This document shows, piece by piece, positions 25,406 through 35,237 of a stretch of DNA of 64,000 bases. How positions within the stretch are numbered: position 1 is the stretch's first letter; the number at the start of each line of letters is the position of its first letter. Source of the DNA: Gemmatimonadaceae bacterium (GTDB taxonomy: Bacteria > Gemmatimonadota > Gemmatimonadetes > Gemmatimonadales > Gemmatimonadaceae). The notes beneath the pieces are model-generated. The model worked only from the letters and a program-made list of their open reading frames with translations. It had not been told where the DNA came from and did not search any database. Location: positions 372,001-436,000 of the forward strand of contig JABAQJ010000007.1 in the NCBI GenBank assembly GCA_019186945.1, read 5' to 3'. Position numbers and translations under genes: made by a program.

Positions 25406-28159
25406 TTGACGCGCCCGCTCATTTCCGCCAGCGCGGCGCTTCTCGCACTCGCTGTCCTCGCGCCGCTGGCCAACGAGATAAAGGGGCAGGAGAGCAAGAC
25501 GCGCGCGCCTTTCGCGACGCAGCCTGGTACGTCGCGTCGCACTGTGCGCATCCACCCTCGCCCCTCGGACATCGTCCTCGACGGGCGACTCGACGACGAA
25601 GCGTGGAGCGCCGCTTCCGTCGCCACTGACTTCGTACAGCGCTACCCCCTCGAGGGGGTTCCCGCCGAGGCCCGGACGGAGGTACGCCTCCTGATGGACG
25701 AGTCCGCGATCTGGGTCGCAGCGCGGATGTACGACCACGAACCAGCTACGATTGCTCGCCAGCTCGTCCGGCGCGACCAGGACGCGCAGGCCGACCACTT
25801 CGAGGTCGCATTCGACTCCAACCACGACCTGCGAACCGGTTTCCTCTTTCGTGTGAGCGCTGCCAATGTGCAGCGAGACGACTACCTGTATGACGATAGC
25901 GAACGCGATCGCACGTGGGACGCCGTCTGGTCCTCAGCGGTCGCCTTCGACTCGCTGGGGTGGGCAACTGAGCTGAGAATCCCGCTGTCGCAGCTTCGCT
26001 ATCGCGAGCGCGACGGGGCACAGGTCTGGGGGGTGAACTTCGCGCGGTGGCGCGTGCGCTCCAACGAGGAATCTCACTTTTCGCTGGTGTCACGGTTGCA
26101 ACGCGGGCTGGTTTCCCAGTTCGCCGAACTGCATGGCGTCGAGTCGCGCACGGCGAGGCGTGTGGAACTGCGCCCGTATGCGTCAGGTTCGCTCTTTCGC
26201 GGGACTGCGGAGGCCGGCAATCCGTACCGCACCGGGCGCGACGGCTCGCTAAGGGTCGGGACCGACGTGCGCGTGGGGCTCGGAGGTCCGTTCACTTTGG
26301 ACGCGACGATCAATCCTGACTTCGGACAGGTCGAGGCGGATCCCGCGGTCATCAACCTGACGGCGTTCGAGCAGTTCTTCGAGGAGCGGCGACCGTTTTT
26401 CGTCACTGATGCCAGGATCTTCGACTTCTCGCTTTCCGGCGGGCGCAACAGGTTGTACTACTCGCGCCGACTGGGGCGCGCGCCGCGCGGCAGCGCCCCG
26501 GGGGAGGCGCTCTTCGCCGAGATCCCCGCGTCGGTCGACATCCTTGGTGCCGCCAAGGTTACCGGACGTACGCAGGGCGGATTGTCACTGGGTGTGCTCA
26601 TCGCCTCGACGCGTCAGGCAGACGGACGCGCGAATTTCTCCGATGCCGGCGCCGAGGAGCGCTTCCTGGCCGAACCGCGCGCCGAGCAGGGAGTGTTGCG
26701 TTTGCGGCAGGAGTTCAATGGCGGGGCATCGACGATCGGCGTGATCGGCACCGGGCTCCGGCGCCAACTACCCGGCGACCGATCGTTCGACTTCCTCCCC
26801 TCCTCCGCCTTGAACGGCGGCATCGACTGGGAGCATCAGTGGGGGAACCGGACGTGGGCCTTCTTCGGCTACGTGGCTGGGAGTCATGTACGCGGCGATT
26901 CGACGGCGATGATCGCGCTGCAGCGGGCGAGCAACCACTTCTTCCAGCGCCCAGACTATCGCGGTGCGAAACTGGACTCATCGGCGCGGACGATGTCGGG
27001 CTACGATTGGCGTATGACCGTGGAGAAGCGGCGCGGCGAGCATTGGACGGGATCGGTATGGGCCGCCGAGGTGACGCCGGGGTTCGAGGTCAACGATGCA
27101 GGTTTCAGCACTCGGCAGGAGGTTCTGGACGGTGGGGCGCGGGTGCAGTATCGCGAGATCAGACCGGGACGCTGGTACCGGTCGTACAACGTGTCGCTAT
27201 CGACCTTCCACAATTGGAGTCATGACGCGGTCACCGGGCGTTTCAGCCTGGACGCCTGGGGGCGTGCGCACGTGGCGGGATCGGTGGGCGTCAGCTCAAA
27301 CCTCGAGTTCACCAATTTCTGGCGGCTCGAGGTCAACACGCAGTGGCATCCCGAAATGATGGATCGCACAGGAACCCGCGGCGGGCCGCTCATGCTCCAG
27401 CCGCGTTGGGGTGACGTGCGACTCCAGCTCAAGACGGATGCGCGAGCGGCGCTCTCGATGGAACCGATGTTGTATGTGCGGCGCGGGGCGCTGCGGAGCG
27501 GAAGCGAGGTGCAGACCGGCGTGCAGCTGAATGTGCGGCCTACGTCGCGCCTGGAAGTCGAAGTCGAACCGCGCTTCACACGATCGAGCATCGGTGCGCA
27601 GTACGTGGGCCAGGTGGCCGATATCTCGTTTACGCCGACGTATGGCAGGCGCTACTTCTTTGGCGATGTGGCCCGAAGGGAGCTGGCGATCCCGATGCGC
27701 GTGAACGCGGCGGTGTCGCCAACCCTTTCCTTCCAGCTTTTTGCACAGCCGCTGCTGTCGTCCGGCGATTTCTCCAACTACAAGCAGCTTTCCGCGCCCG
27801 GAACGTTCGACTTTGCATCCTTCGGCGAGGGGACAGCCGTGGTGACTGACGGTGCCGTACACTGCCAGGGAGGACGCACGTGTCGGGACGGCGAGGTCCG
27901 CTGGTTCGACTTCGGCGGCGATGGCGTTCCCGATTACTCCACGGCCGAGCAGGACTTCAACGTCCGCTCGCTCGTCGGTAACGCGGTGGTCCGCTGGGAG
28001 TACAGACCGGGCGCGGCGCTCTTCGTGGTGTGGCAGCGGCGTCAGCGAAGTGACGTCGTGCTCGGCGACTTCGCGATGTCACGCGACTGGGTGGCCCTGA
28101 TGCGCGCGCCGACAGACAACACATTCCTCGTCAAGCTCAGTTACTGGCTGTCGTTGTGA
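25406..28159 (+). CDS. DUF5916 outer-membrane protein (second paralogue)
   Basis: A 917-residue paralogue of the protein at 8223-10820. Order: signal peptide (to about residue 27, ASAALLALAVLAPLANE), carbohydrate-binding-like domain (DIVLDGRLDDEAWSAASVATD, then LRIPLSQLRYRERDG) and the DUF5916 part with NPDFGQVEADPAVINLTAFEQ and FEERRPFFVTD. The barrel region ends KLSYWLSL, almost the same tail as the first copy (KVNYWFSL). A late insertion with two Cys (GAVHCQGGRTCRDGEV) may form an extracellular disulfide loop absent from the first copy. The start is a TTG at 25406, since no ATG or GTG precedes the signal peptide in frame. The cargo or substrate is unknown. Confidence 0.86.
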   Translation: MTRPLISASAALLALAVLAPLANEIKGQESKTRAPFATQPGTSRRTVRIHPRPSDIVLDGRLDDEAWSAASVATDFVQRYPLEGVPAEARTEVRLLMDESAIWVAARMYDHEPATIARQLVRRDQDAQADHFEVAFDSNHDLRTGFLFRVSAANVQRDDYLYDDSERDRTWDAVWSSAVAFDSLGWATELRIPLSQLRYRERDGAQVWGVNFARWRVRSNEESHFSLVSRLQRGLVSQFAELHGVESRTARRVELRPYASGSLFRGTAEAGNPYRTGRDGSLRVGTDVRVGLGGPFTLDATINPDFGQVEADPAVINLTAFEQFFEERRPFFVTDARIFDFSLSGGRNRLYYSRRLGRAPRGSAPGEALFAEIPASVDILGAAKVTGRTQGGLSLGVLIASTRQADGRANFSDAGAEERFLAEPRAEQGVLRLRQEFNGGASTIGVIGTGLRRQLPGDRSFDFLPSSALNGGIDWEHQWGNRTWAFFGYVAGSHVRGDSTAMIALQRASNHFFQRPDYRGAKLDSSARTMSGYDWRMTVEKRRGEHWTGSVWAAEVTPGFEVNDAGFSTRQEVLDGGARVQYREIRPGRWYRSYNVSLSTFHNWSHDAVTGRFSLDAWGRAHVAGSVGVSSNLEFTNFWRLEVNTQWHPEMMDRTGTRGGPLMLQPRWGDVRLQLKTDARAALSMEPMLYVRRGALRSGSEVQTGVQLNVRPTSRLEVEVEPRFTRSSIGAQYVGQVADISFTPTYGRRYFFGDVARRELAIPMRVNAAVSPTLSFQLFAQPLLSSGDFSNYKQLSAPGTFDFASFGEGTAVVTDGAVHCQGGRTCRDGEVRWFDFGGDGVPDYSTAEQDFNVRSLVGNAVVRWEYRPGAALFVVWQRRQRSDVVLGDFAMSRDWVALMRAPTDNTFLVKLSYWLSL

Positions 28160-28352
28160 CGCGGTTTCGGTGGCGCGGGGCGGCGTGACGCACGCGGCCT
28201 TGCGCGCGGTTGTCGCTCGCGACCGCCAGGGTACCGGGGGATACCTCACGCGCAAGGGAGTTGTCTGCCGACAGACGGTGCGCGCTACGGGGCCTATGAT
28301 GCTCCACAGCGAGCATCGAGACGTGTACTCCTGTTGCCGATCGGAGGGACGA

Positions 28353-28958
28353 ATGTTGAGCATTTCCGAAATCATGACCCGGGACGTCGTCTCCGTGTCA
28401 CCCGATCTGGGGCTGCGTGACGCTATGGAATTGTTTGTGCGCGAGCACGTATCGGGGGCTCCGGTGATCGAAGGAACGCGAGTCGTCGGAGTCGTTACCC
28501 TGAGCGATCTGGTGGGCGCGGCAGCTTCGATTCCTCCGGCGCCGGCGATCCGCCCGGAGGTTGGTGAGCCGGGTATGCAGGAGTCGTTCGACTCCGACGA
28601 CGAGGCCGACGAGGCCGTTGCCAGTTTCTTCACGGAATACTGGGACGATGCTGGCGTGGATGTGGTGGCAAGGATGGAATCCTCCGAGCCGTCGGAGTGG
28701 AACGCACTGGAGACGATGACAGTGCGAGACGCGATGACGGCGGACGTGTTGCGGATGTCGCCGGACACCGGGGTTACGCGGGCCGCGGCATACATGCAGC
28801 AACACCGAATCCACCGCGTGCTGGTGATGGATGGCGACAAGCTGGAGGGGATCCTCACTACGAGCGACATCACGCGCGCGGTTGGCGAACATCGGCTCTC
28901 GAAGCGGCAATTCGTCTTCGGTGCGCCGCAATTGAGGGACGATGGCTCGTGGTGGTAG
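28353..28958 (+). CDS. CBS-domain pair protein
   Basis: A 201-residue soluble protein made of one CBS pair, a module that binds adenosyl ligands and regulates partner proteins. The first CBS reads ISEIMTRDVVSVSPDLGLRDA, then GAPVIEGTRVVGVVTLSDL. The second reads TVRDAMTADVLRMSPDTG, then HRVLVMDGDKLEGILTTSDI. An acidic linker of about 55 residues (SFDSDDEADEAVASFFTEYW) separates them. The ATG at 28353 has a textbook GGAGGGA site; the long open frame upstream has none. It is followed by a gene-free stretch, so it appears monocistronic. Confidence 0.88.
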   Translation: MLSISEIMTRDVVSVSPDLGLRDAMELFVREHVSGAPVIEGTRVVGVVTLSDLVGAAASIPPAPAIRPEVGEPGMQESFDSDDEADEAVASFFTEYWDDAGVDVVARMESSEPSEWNALETMTVRDAMTADVLRMSPDTGVTRAAAYMQQHRIHRVLVMDGDKLEGILTTSDITRAVGEHRLSKRQFVFGAPQLRDDGSWW

Positions 28959-29276
28959 GGATGCTGGATTACTGATTACGCTCGATTCATGCGCCGTGGG
29001 GGGTTGCCGCGCTGCTCCCCACGTGCAGGCTTTGTGACGCGCCACGTTGGGTAGGCAGTCCCTTCGACTGCCGTACGTGCGTGAGCGGAAGCGCCCGGGC
29101 AGCGCTCGGCGCGCTTTCTTGTGTGGGCGAAGGTCGCGCGAGCAGGGTTGCGTATGCGTTCGAGCGGGCGACGAGGGTGCGCCGTCCAGACTACATTCCC
29201 ACCTTGACGGCGCCGTAGCTTATCGGACCGTGCCTGAGGACAGGGCTTGGCTACAATCCTCAACCCTAATCCAGCC
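28959..29276. other. Intergenic region with 7-bp hairpin
   Basis: About 320 bases without a supported gene. GGCAGTC-ccttc-GACTGCC (29054-29072) is a perfect 7-bp hairpin downstream of the CBS gene. It lacks a U-tract, so it may be a weak terminator or processing site. The remaining short frames show no family resemblance or ribosome-binding site. Confidence 0.4.
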
Positions 29277-29690
29277 ATGGCGTGGAAGGGATTCTTCATC
29301 CGGTTGATCGCGTCGGTGGCGCTGGTGTACGCGACGTTCAACCCGACGGGAGTGTCGTACTATCACTGGGCGCTGGCGCCGCTAGTGAGGCAGTTGGACA
29401 GCTTCGATGCACTGAAGTTCCTCATCGGAGTGGTCCTGTTTGCTGGGTGGGTGGTGTTTCTGCAGGCGACTCGGCGTTCGATCGGCTGGAAGGGGGCGCT
29501 GCTGGTGGCGGCCGTGTGCGCGGGCTTGATCTGGCTCCTGGCGGAACAGCACATGCTGAACACGGCGAGCGGGACCGTGTTGACGCACCTGGGCCTGGCA
29601 GTGGCCGCGATCATCCTTGCGATCGGTATGAGCTGGTCGCACGTGAGTCGTCGGGTGACCGGGCAGGCGGACACGGACGTTGTGGGGTGA
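29277..29690 (+). CDS. DUF6524-like small membrane protein
   Basis: A 137-residue integral membrane protein with four predicted helices (about residues 5-22, 47-63, 73-90 and 102-122). It begins MAWKGFFIRLIASVALVYATFNPTG and has VSYYHWALAPL directly after the first helix. The NPTG-SYYHW arrangement recalls the DUF6524 family of unknown function. The ATG at 29277 is preferred to a TTG ten codons upstream, because family-type proteins begin just before the first helix. No catalytic residues are evident. Confidence 0.7.
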   Translation: MAWKGFFIRLIASVALVYATFNPTGVSYYHWALAPLVRQLDSFDALKFLIGVVLFAGWVVFLQATRRSIGWKGALLVAAVCAGLIWLLAEQHMLNTASGTVLTHLGLAVAAIILAIGMSWSHVSRRVTGQADTDVVG

Positions 29691-29791
29691 GGTTCGGCGC
29701 AGAGCGGCGGAAGAGCGGCCCGAGTCGTGACTTCGGTTATGCTGGCGACGTCTCTTTTCAGGCTGCCGCCACCCGCTCCACTCCGCGTCAC

Positions 29792-31627
29792 GTGACATCG
29801 TCGCTCTCTCCGGTCGTCCTGTACGCGCCACCAGATCCCATTCACGGGAAGGTCAGCCGTGCGGGTGGCGCGATTGCCGTCCTGATCGGCGCCACCGTAC
29901 TGCTCGGATGGGCTGTGGACAGTGCGCTGCTCCGGGCGCTCGGGCCGGGATCGAGCGCGGCAATGAACCCCACAAGTGCGTTCCTGCTCGTGCTCAGCGG
30001 GATGGCGATCTGGTTGTTGTCCGTGGCGCCGACGCTGTACACGCGCAGCGTGGGACGCGGCATCGCCATCGTGGTGATGGTCGTGGGGATTGGGCGCTTG
30101 GCCCGTGAGTTCGCGGCGTCCCCGCTACCCGTGGATGCGCTGCTTTTTCCGGAGGCAATGCGTCAGACGGCAGACGGTCGATCGAACGCGATGGCTCCGA
30201 ACGCCGCGTTCGATTTCGTGTTGATCGCGATTGCCTTGCAGCTGATGGGGCGAAGGTCGGCGCGAGCCGTCGTCGCAGCCCAGGCGATGGCGGTAGTGGT
30301 ACTGCTTTCGAGCATGATTGCGCTCACTGCTTACGTCTACGAGAGCGGGTGGTTCGAGACCATCGGCCGGTTCAACCGCATGGCGTTCGGGACGGCGATA
30401 GCGTTCCTGGCGCTGTCGATCGGGACGATTGCGTTGCAGGACGAGCACGGTCTGCTGTCCGTGGTCCTGAGCGACGGTCCCGGCGGTACGCTGGCCAGGA
30501 GCCTGTTGCCGGCGGGGTTGTTCGTACCGGCGCTCTTCGGCTGGCTGACGCTGGAGAGCCGGCGTCAGGGCCTCGTGGGCACGGACGCTGCCAACATGGT
30601 CTTCGTCGCGGCGATAACCGTGGTGTTCGCGGCGCTGATCTGCTGGAACGCGATTCAATTGCACGAAAGCCACACGGTTCGGCTCCGTACGGAGGCGGCG
30701 CTTCGGGAGAGCGAGGAGCGTTTCCGGTTGATCGCGGAGAACGGCAACGACGTCGTGATGTTACTCGATCTGGGCGGCCGGGTAGCGTACACCAGTCCGT
30801 CCTGCGAACGCGTGATCGGTTTCCTGCCGGATGAACTGCAGCGCATGACGCCGTTCGCGCTGGTGCACCCGGACGACGCCGAGCGGCTGCAACGGCAGTT
30901 CGACGCGCTGATTCGCGGTGAGCCGTTACCGCTCCAGGCGTATCGCGTGCTGCACAAGAATGGGCGTTACGTCTGGCTGGAGACGACGTGGCGCGCGATC
31001 GCTGGGAAGGACGGGCAGGTGACGCGACTACAGGCGAGCGCGCGCGACATCGGCGAGCGGAAGGAGTACGAACGGCAGTTGGAGATGGCGCAACGCAAGT
31101 TGACGATCCAGCAGGAGCGGCTCCTCGAAGCCAACGCTCATTTGGAACGCCTTGCCACAGTCGATGGGCTGACCGGATTGAAGAACCGGCGGGCGTTCGA
31201 AGAGCGGCTTACGGAAGAGATCGCGCGATCCCGGCGCACCGGTCGGCCGTTGTCGTTGCTGCTGCTGGACATCGATCACTTCAAGCAGTACAACGATTCG
31301 TTCGGACACCCTCGTGGCGACGAGGTGCTGCGGAGCATGGCTCGGCAGCTCACGCGCACGATGCGCGACAGCGACTGCGCCGCGCGGTACGGTGGTGAGG
31401 AGTTCGCGCTGCTTCTGCCGGACGCGGACAAGGCCGGGGCGGTGCAACTGGCGGAGCGCCTGCGCGAGTCGGTGGAGCGTACCTCATGGGAGGGTCGTTC
31501 GGTGACGGTAAGCATCGGGATCGCGACCCTCTCGGACGCGATCGCGAGCGCCGACCTGTTGGTAGAGCACGCCGATCGCGCGCTCTACCGCTCCAAGCAG
31601 AACGGCCGGAACCTGGTTTCCGCCTAG
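29792..31627 (+). CDS. Membrane PAS-GGDEF diguanylate cyclase
   Basis: A 611-residue sensor enzyme. The N-terminal third (about residues 20-285) holds around seven to eight TM helices (GGAIAVLIGATVLLGWAVD through MVFVAAITVVFAALICW) forming an unassigned membrane sensor. A PAS domain (about 305-425; SEERFRLIAENGNDVVMLLD, PDELQRMTPFALVHPDD, then QASARDIGERKEYE) and a coiled-coil linker lead into a GGDEF domain (about 450-611) with VDGLTGLKNRRAF, LLLDIDHFKQYNDSFGH and an intact YGGEEFALLLP. It therefore probably synthesises cyclic-di-GMP. The GTG at 29792 is chosen; the upstream open frame runs over the preceding membrane-protein gene. Confidence 0.88.
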   Translation: MTSSLSPVVLYAPPDPIHGKVSRAGGAIAVLIGATVLLGWAVDSALLRALGPGSSAAMNPTSAFLLVLSGMAIWLLSVAPTLYTRSVGRGIAIVVMVVGIGRLAREFAASPLPVDALLFPEAMRQTADGRSNAMAPNAAFDFVLIAIALQLMGRRSARAVVAAQAMAVVVLLSSMIALTAYVYESGWFETIGRFNRMAFGTAIAFLALSIGTIALQDEHGLLSVVLSDGPGGTLARSLLPAGLFVPALFGWLTLESRRQGLVGTDAANMVFVAAITVVFAALICWNAIQLHESHTVRLRTEAALRESEERFRLIAENGNDVVMLLDLGGRVAYTSPSCERVIGFLPDELQRMTPFALVHPDDAERLQRQFDALIRGEPLPLQAYRVLHKNGRYVWLETTWRAIAGKDGQVTRLQASARDIGERKEYERQLEMAQRKLTIQQERLLEANAHLERLATVDGLTGLKNRRAFEERLTEEIARSRRTGRPLSLLLLDIDHFKQYNDSFGHPRGDEVLRSMARQLTRTMRDSDCAARYGGEEFALLLPDADKAGAVQLAERLRESVERTSWEGRSVTVSIGIATLSDAIASADLLVEHADRALYRSKQNGRNLVSA

Positions 31628-31636
31628 CGCTGTCCG

Positions 31637-31662
31637 CCAGCGCCATCACTGGATGGCGCTGG
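31637..31662. terminator. 10-bp hairpin between convergent genes
   Basis: CCAGCGCCAT-cactgg-ATGGCGCTGG is a perfect 10-bp stem at the meeting point of the convergent GGDEF and VPS10-like genes, and it includes the last codons of the latter. There is no run of T on either side, so it would act as a bidirectional structure; this is by position and stem strength only. Confidence 0.5.
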
Positions 31663-34600
31663 GAATCGGCGGCTTGATCGACAGCGTTGGAGCACCGAGG
31701 GCGGTGGCCATGCGGTTGTAGGCGGCGACATCGTCCGCCAGCAAGCGGTCGAATGCCGCGCGGTACTCGGTCAGTTGTTTCGTCAGCGCTGCGCCGACTT
31801 CGCGGTGCTGGTCGGTGGGACGGAAGTCGGCGCTGCTGGCGCCCACGTCGCTGGCCAGCGACAGGAAACGCTCGTAAAGCTGGTTCGGGTTCCGGAACGC
31901 ATCCTCGCGGGCTCCCGTCAGGTTGACGTCGTACAGCTTTCCCTCGATCGCAAGCACCTTGTCCTCGAGCGATTTGACCATCCGGAGCACGCTGTCGGCG
32001 ACTGCGGCCTGGCGGGCGGAATCGCCCGGTGCGCCAGCGAATCGGGTCTGGCGCCGGCGCTCCGTAAACAGCGTAGACGCATCCGCGAGCTGGCGGCGAA
32101 TCCACTCGGCCTCGTCGATGAGATCCGTGGTGGCGTTGACTTTTCCGCGCAGGTCGAGCGACAGGGCGACCTGCTGGCGGATGTCGTCGGCCGTGCCGGC
32201 GGCATTGGGATCCTTGCGCACCTCGACCGAACCCCGGAGGGTATCGCCAGCCACAACGACCGCGATCGTGTACGTGCCTGGTGGGGCGAGCGGGCCCGCC
32301 AGGCCACCGAACAGGTCGAGATCCCACGGAACGAGCGGGCGCCAGCCGCCTGACGGGATGCGCACGTAGTCGATGCCTGGCGGCGTGGTACGCAGACGCG
32401 GCGTGCGTGGCGGGTCGTAGCGGAGATCCCACCAGAGACGATTGATTCCATCCCGCGGTGGAGGGGCACCAAACCTGCGGATCACGACACCCGCCGGATC
32501 CTGCACGATCACCAGCATGGTATCCCGCATGGGATTCCGTCCGCCAGCCGCACGCCCGGCGCTGTCCGTGCCGGTCCGGACCCAGACGTTGATGTCCGCG
32601 CCGTAACGCGGATCGTCGCCATCGACCAGCGTACCAACCTGTTTCGTGGGTTGGAGCCGCCGGAAACGATAGGCAGCCCGGATCGGCAGGAGGGCGGTTC
32701 GCTTCGCGAGCAACGATTCGTTCAGTTCGCGGAGCGGCGTGATATCGTCGAGGATGTAGAAGCCGCGACCGTAGGTCGAGACGACGAGGTCGTGGAAAGT
32801 TCCCTGGACTTGCAGCCACGAGACTGGTGCGTGCGGAAGATTGTTCTGCAGCGGGTGCCAGTGCGCCCCATCGTCGAGCGAGAAGTAGAGCCCGTTCTCC
32901 GTGCCGGCGTAGAGCATCCCTCGCCGCACCGGGTCCTCGCGGACGACATGGACGTAGCTGAAGACGGTCTTGGGGATGCCGTTGGCGCCGTCGGTGAGGC
33001 GCTTCCACGTCTTTCCGTAGTCCGCGGTCTTGTAGATGTACGGATCGCGATCGTTCACCTGGTGACCGTCGATCGCGATGTACGCCGTGCCGGCATCGTA
33101 CTTCGACGGCTCGATGGCGATGATGTTCGAGAGCCTGGGAAGCCCGGGGACGTTGGCGGTGAGGTTCGACCAGTTGGCGCCACCGTCGCGCGTCAGATGC
33201 AACAGCCCGTCCATAGTCCCCGCCCAGATCAGACCTTTCTCGAGTGGCGATTCCGCGATCGAGAAGACCACGTTCGAGTTTTCGACGAAGAGGTTGTCTA
33301 CCACCACGCCGCCCGAGTTGCCCTGGGTGAGCGTGTCGTTCGTTGTGAGATCCGGGCTGATGATCGTCCAGCTCTGTCCGCCGTTCGACGTCTTGTGGAC
33401 GAACTGGCTCCCGACATACACGGTGTTATGGTCGTGCGGGCTGATGGTTATCGGAAAGGTCCACTGGAAGCGGTACTTCAGCTGCTTTGGCGGGACGCCG
33501 TAGCCGGCCTCGGGCCACGGCTCGACCGCTCGCGACATCCGGGTTTCGACATCGGTGACTTCGAGTCCGGCGTCGTAGCAGCCGGACCACACGGTACGGT
33601 TGTCGATCGTGTCCGGCACCGCCCAGCCGCTTTCGCAACCCCCGATGGCTTGCCAGTGCGAAAGCGAACGCTCCTCACGGGAGTTGGACGGGCCACGATA
33701 CGAGTAGCCGTCCTGCCGGTTGCCGTACACATAGTACGGGACGCGATTGTCCGCCCACACGTGGTACATCTGGGCATTCGGCAGCACGCCGCGTCGCCAG
33801 CTCTTGCCGCGGTCGACCGAAATGCTGATACCGCCGTCGTCGGCAAGGATGATGCGCTGAGCATCAGCCGGATCGATCCAGATGTCGTGGCAATCGCCGC
33901 AACCGCCGCGCACGCCGGCAGTAGCCTTGGTCGTGCCGCCGTCGAAGGACGTGATGTGCCGCACGCCCATGAAGTAGATCCGGTTCTCGTCGTCAGGCGC
34001 AACCGCGAAACGAGTGTAGTAGCGCGGGCGCTCGAGCAGGTCGTGGTCCTGGTTCACCTCGCGCCAGCTCCGGCCGCCATCGTCCGATCGGAAGAAACCG
34101 GGGTGCGTCTTTTCGATCAGCGCATACACTCGGCTGCCGTCGCTCGCCGCCACCGCCACGGCGATCTTTCCCACTCGCTCGCTTGTCGGAAGCCCGCGCC
34201 CTTCGCCGCGACGATCGGGTCCGCCATCCAGCCGTTTCCATGTGTCGCCACCGTCCCGCGATACCCAGATCCCGCTGCCCGTGCCGCCGCTTTCGATCGA
34301 CCAGGGGTAAATCGTCACCTGCCACATGGCGGCGAACAGGATAGAGGGATTGGACGGATCCATCGCCAGGTCGATCCCGCCCACGGAATCGCCGGCGAAC
34401 AGGACACGCACCCACGTCTTCCCGCCATCTCTGGTGCGGTAGATGCCGCGATCCTGCTGAGGCCCGTACGAGTGGCCTAGCGCCGCTGCGAAAACGATGT
34501 CGGGATCCCGCGGGTCGATGACGATCCGGCCGATGCGGCCGGTGTTCTCCAGCCCCATTCGCCGCCAACTCCCGCCCGCGTCCGTCGAGCGAAAAATGCC

Positions 34601-34999
34601 GTTCCCGATCGAGATGTTGCTGCGAATGAAGGTCTCGCCGGTCCCTGCCCAGACGATGTTTCGGTCGGATGGCGCCACCGCCAGCGATCCGATCGACTGC
34701 ACATCGAGCGAGTCGCCTACCGCTTCCCAGTTGTAGCCGCCGTCCGTCGACTTCCAGATTCCTCCGGATGCGGCGCCCGCATAGTACGTCCGCCAGTCGC
34801 CAGCTACGCCCGCCACGGCGATCACCCGATTGCCATCGGGACCGATGAACCGGTAGCGGAGCTGGGAGAGCCATCCGGGGTCGATTTGAGCTGACGGTGC
34901 GGGCGCGACGCGCCGAGCCTGCGCGAAGGCGTCGCGGGCAGCAGCGACGACAAGGACGAGAGCCGGAACCAGCCGGGACGACGTATGCAGAAAACGCAT
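31646..34999 (-). CDS. VPS10/BNR-repeat secreted beta-propeller protein
   Basis: A 1117-residue exported protein of the sortilin/VPS10-like, BNR-repeat type common in Gemmatimonadota and Acidobacteriota. A signal peptide of about 26 residues (ending DAFAQA) precedes a large propeller. At least ten Asp-box copies are visible, such as STDGGYNW, STDAGGSW, TRDGGKTW, SRDGGDTW, SDDGGRSW, SVDRGKSW, TSNGGQSW, TRDGGANW, TADYGKTW and SLDDGAHW. The last 300 residues form a separate region with a Pro-rich linker and a helical end (TKQLTEYRAAFDRLLADD). No sialidase Arg triad or acid catalyst is recognisable, so a binding role is more likely than hydrolysis. It may be cell-surface or secreted. Confidence 0.85.
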   Translation of the reverse strand: MRFLHTSSRLVPALVLVVAAARDAFAQARRVAPAPSAQIDPGWLSQLRYRFIGPDGNRVIAVAGVAGDWRTYYAGAASGGIWKSTDGGYNWEAVGDSLDVQSIGSLAVAPSDRNIVWAGTGETFIRSNISIGNGIFRSTDAGGSWRRMGLENTGRIGRIVIDPRDPDIVFAAALGHSYGPQQDRGIYRTRDGGKTWVRVLFAGDSVGGIDLAMDPSNPSILFAAMWQVTIYPWSIESGGTGSGIWVSRDGGDTWKRLDGGPDRRGEGRGLPTSERVGKIAVAVAASDGSRVYALIEKTHPGFFRSDDGGRSWREVNQDHDLLERPRYYTRFAVAPDDENRIYFMGVRHITSFDGGTTKATAGVRGGCGDCHDIWIDPADAQRIILADDGGISISVDRGKSWRRGVLPNAQMYHVWADNRVPYYVYGNRQDGYSYRGPSNSREERSLSHWQAIGGCESGWAVPDTIDNRTVWSGCYDAGLEVTDVETRMSRAVEPWPEAGYGVPPKQLKYRFQWTFPITISPHDHNTVYVGSQFVHKTSNGGQSWTIISPDLTTNDTLTQGNSGGVVVDNLFVENSNVVFSIAESPLEKGLIWAGTMDGLLHLTRDGGANWSNLTANVPGLPRLSNIIAIEPSKYDAGTAYIAIDGHQVNDRDPYIYKTADYGKTWKRLTDGANGIPKTVFSYVHVVREDPVRRGMLYAGTENGLYFSLDDGAHWHPLQNNLPHAPVSWLQVQGTFHDLVVSTYGRGFYILDDITPLRELNESLLAKRTALLPIRAAYRFRRLQPTKQVGTLVDGDDPRYGADINVWVRTGTDSAGRAAGGRNPMRDTMLVIVQDPAGVVIRRFGAPPPRDGINRLWWDLRYDPPRTPRLRTTPPGIDYVRIPSGGWRPLVPWDLDLFGGLAGPLAPPGTYTIAVVVAGDTLRGSVEVRKDPNAAGTADDIRQQVALSLDLRGKVNATTDLIDEAEWIRRQLADASTLFTERRRQTRFAGAPGDSARQAAVADSVLRMVKSLEDKVLAIEGKLYDVNLTGAREDAFRNPNQLYERFLSLASDVGASSADFRPTDQHREVGAALTKQLTEYRAAFDRLLADDVAAYNRMATALGAPTLSIKPPIPSAIQ

Positions 35000-35032
35000 G
35001 GGGGAGTGGGAAGGAAGTCAGCGTGCCGCAGC

Positions 35033-35080
35033 ATCCTGCACACGGCGCACAGGCGGTGCAAGGTCCGCGCTGTGCAGGAT
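35033..35080. repeat. 10-bp inverted repeat in leader of VPS10-like gene
   Basis: ATCCTGCACA (35033-35042) and TGTGCAGGAT (35071-35080) are perfect inverted repeats around a 28-base spacer. They lie 34 bases upstream of the VPS10-like start, between two divergent genes. Depending on where transcription starts, this is an operator for a dimeric regulator or a hairpin in the 5' leader. Confidence 0.5.
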
Positions 35081-35237
35081 CGCGTGGAATCCCCGGGTAA
35101 TGGAGAGGCCATTTCTCGCACGCGATGGCCCGCGGGCGGCCCTCGGACGCGCCACCGGGTGGCCGACGCACGTCGCTGGGGCTAGAATCGCGCAAATCAC
35201 CGGAGCAGGATACGGGTACACGGCACTCCGAACCCCC

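Noticed and set aside
32651-34480. 609-codon plus-strand frame opposite the VPS10-like gene.
   Set aside because: It shows no domain, no ribosome-binding site, and mirrors a protein with ten Asp-box repeats.
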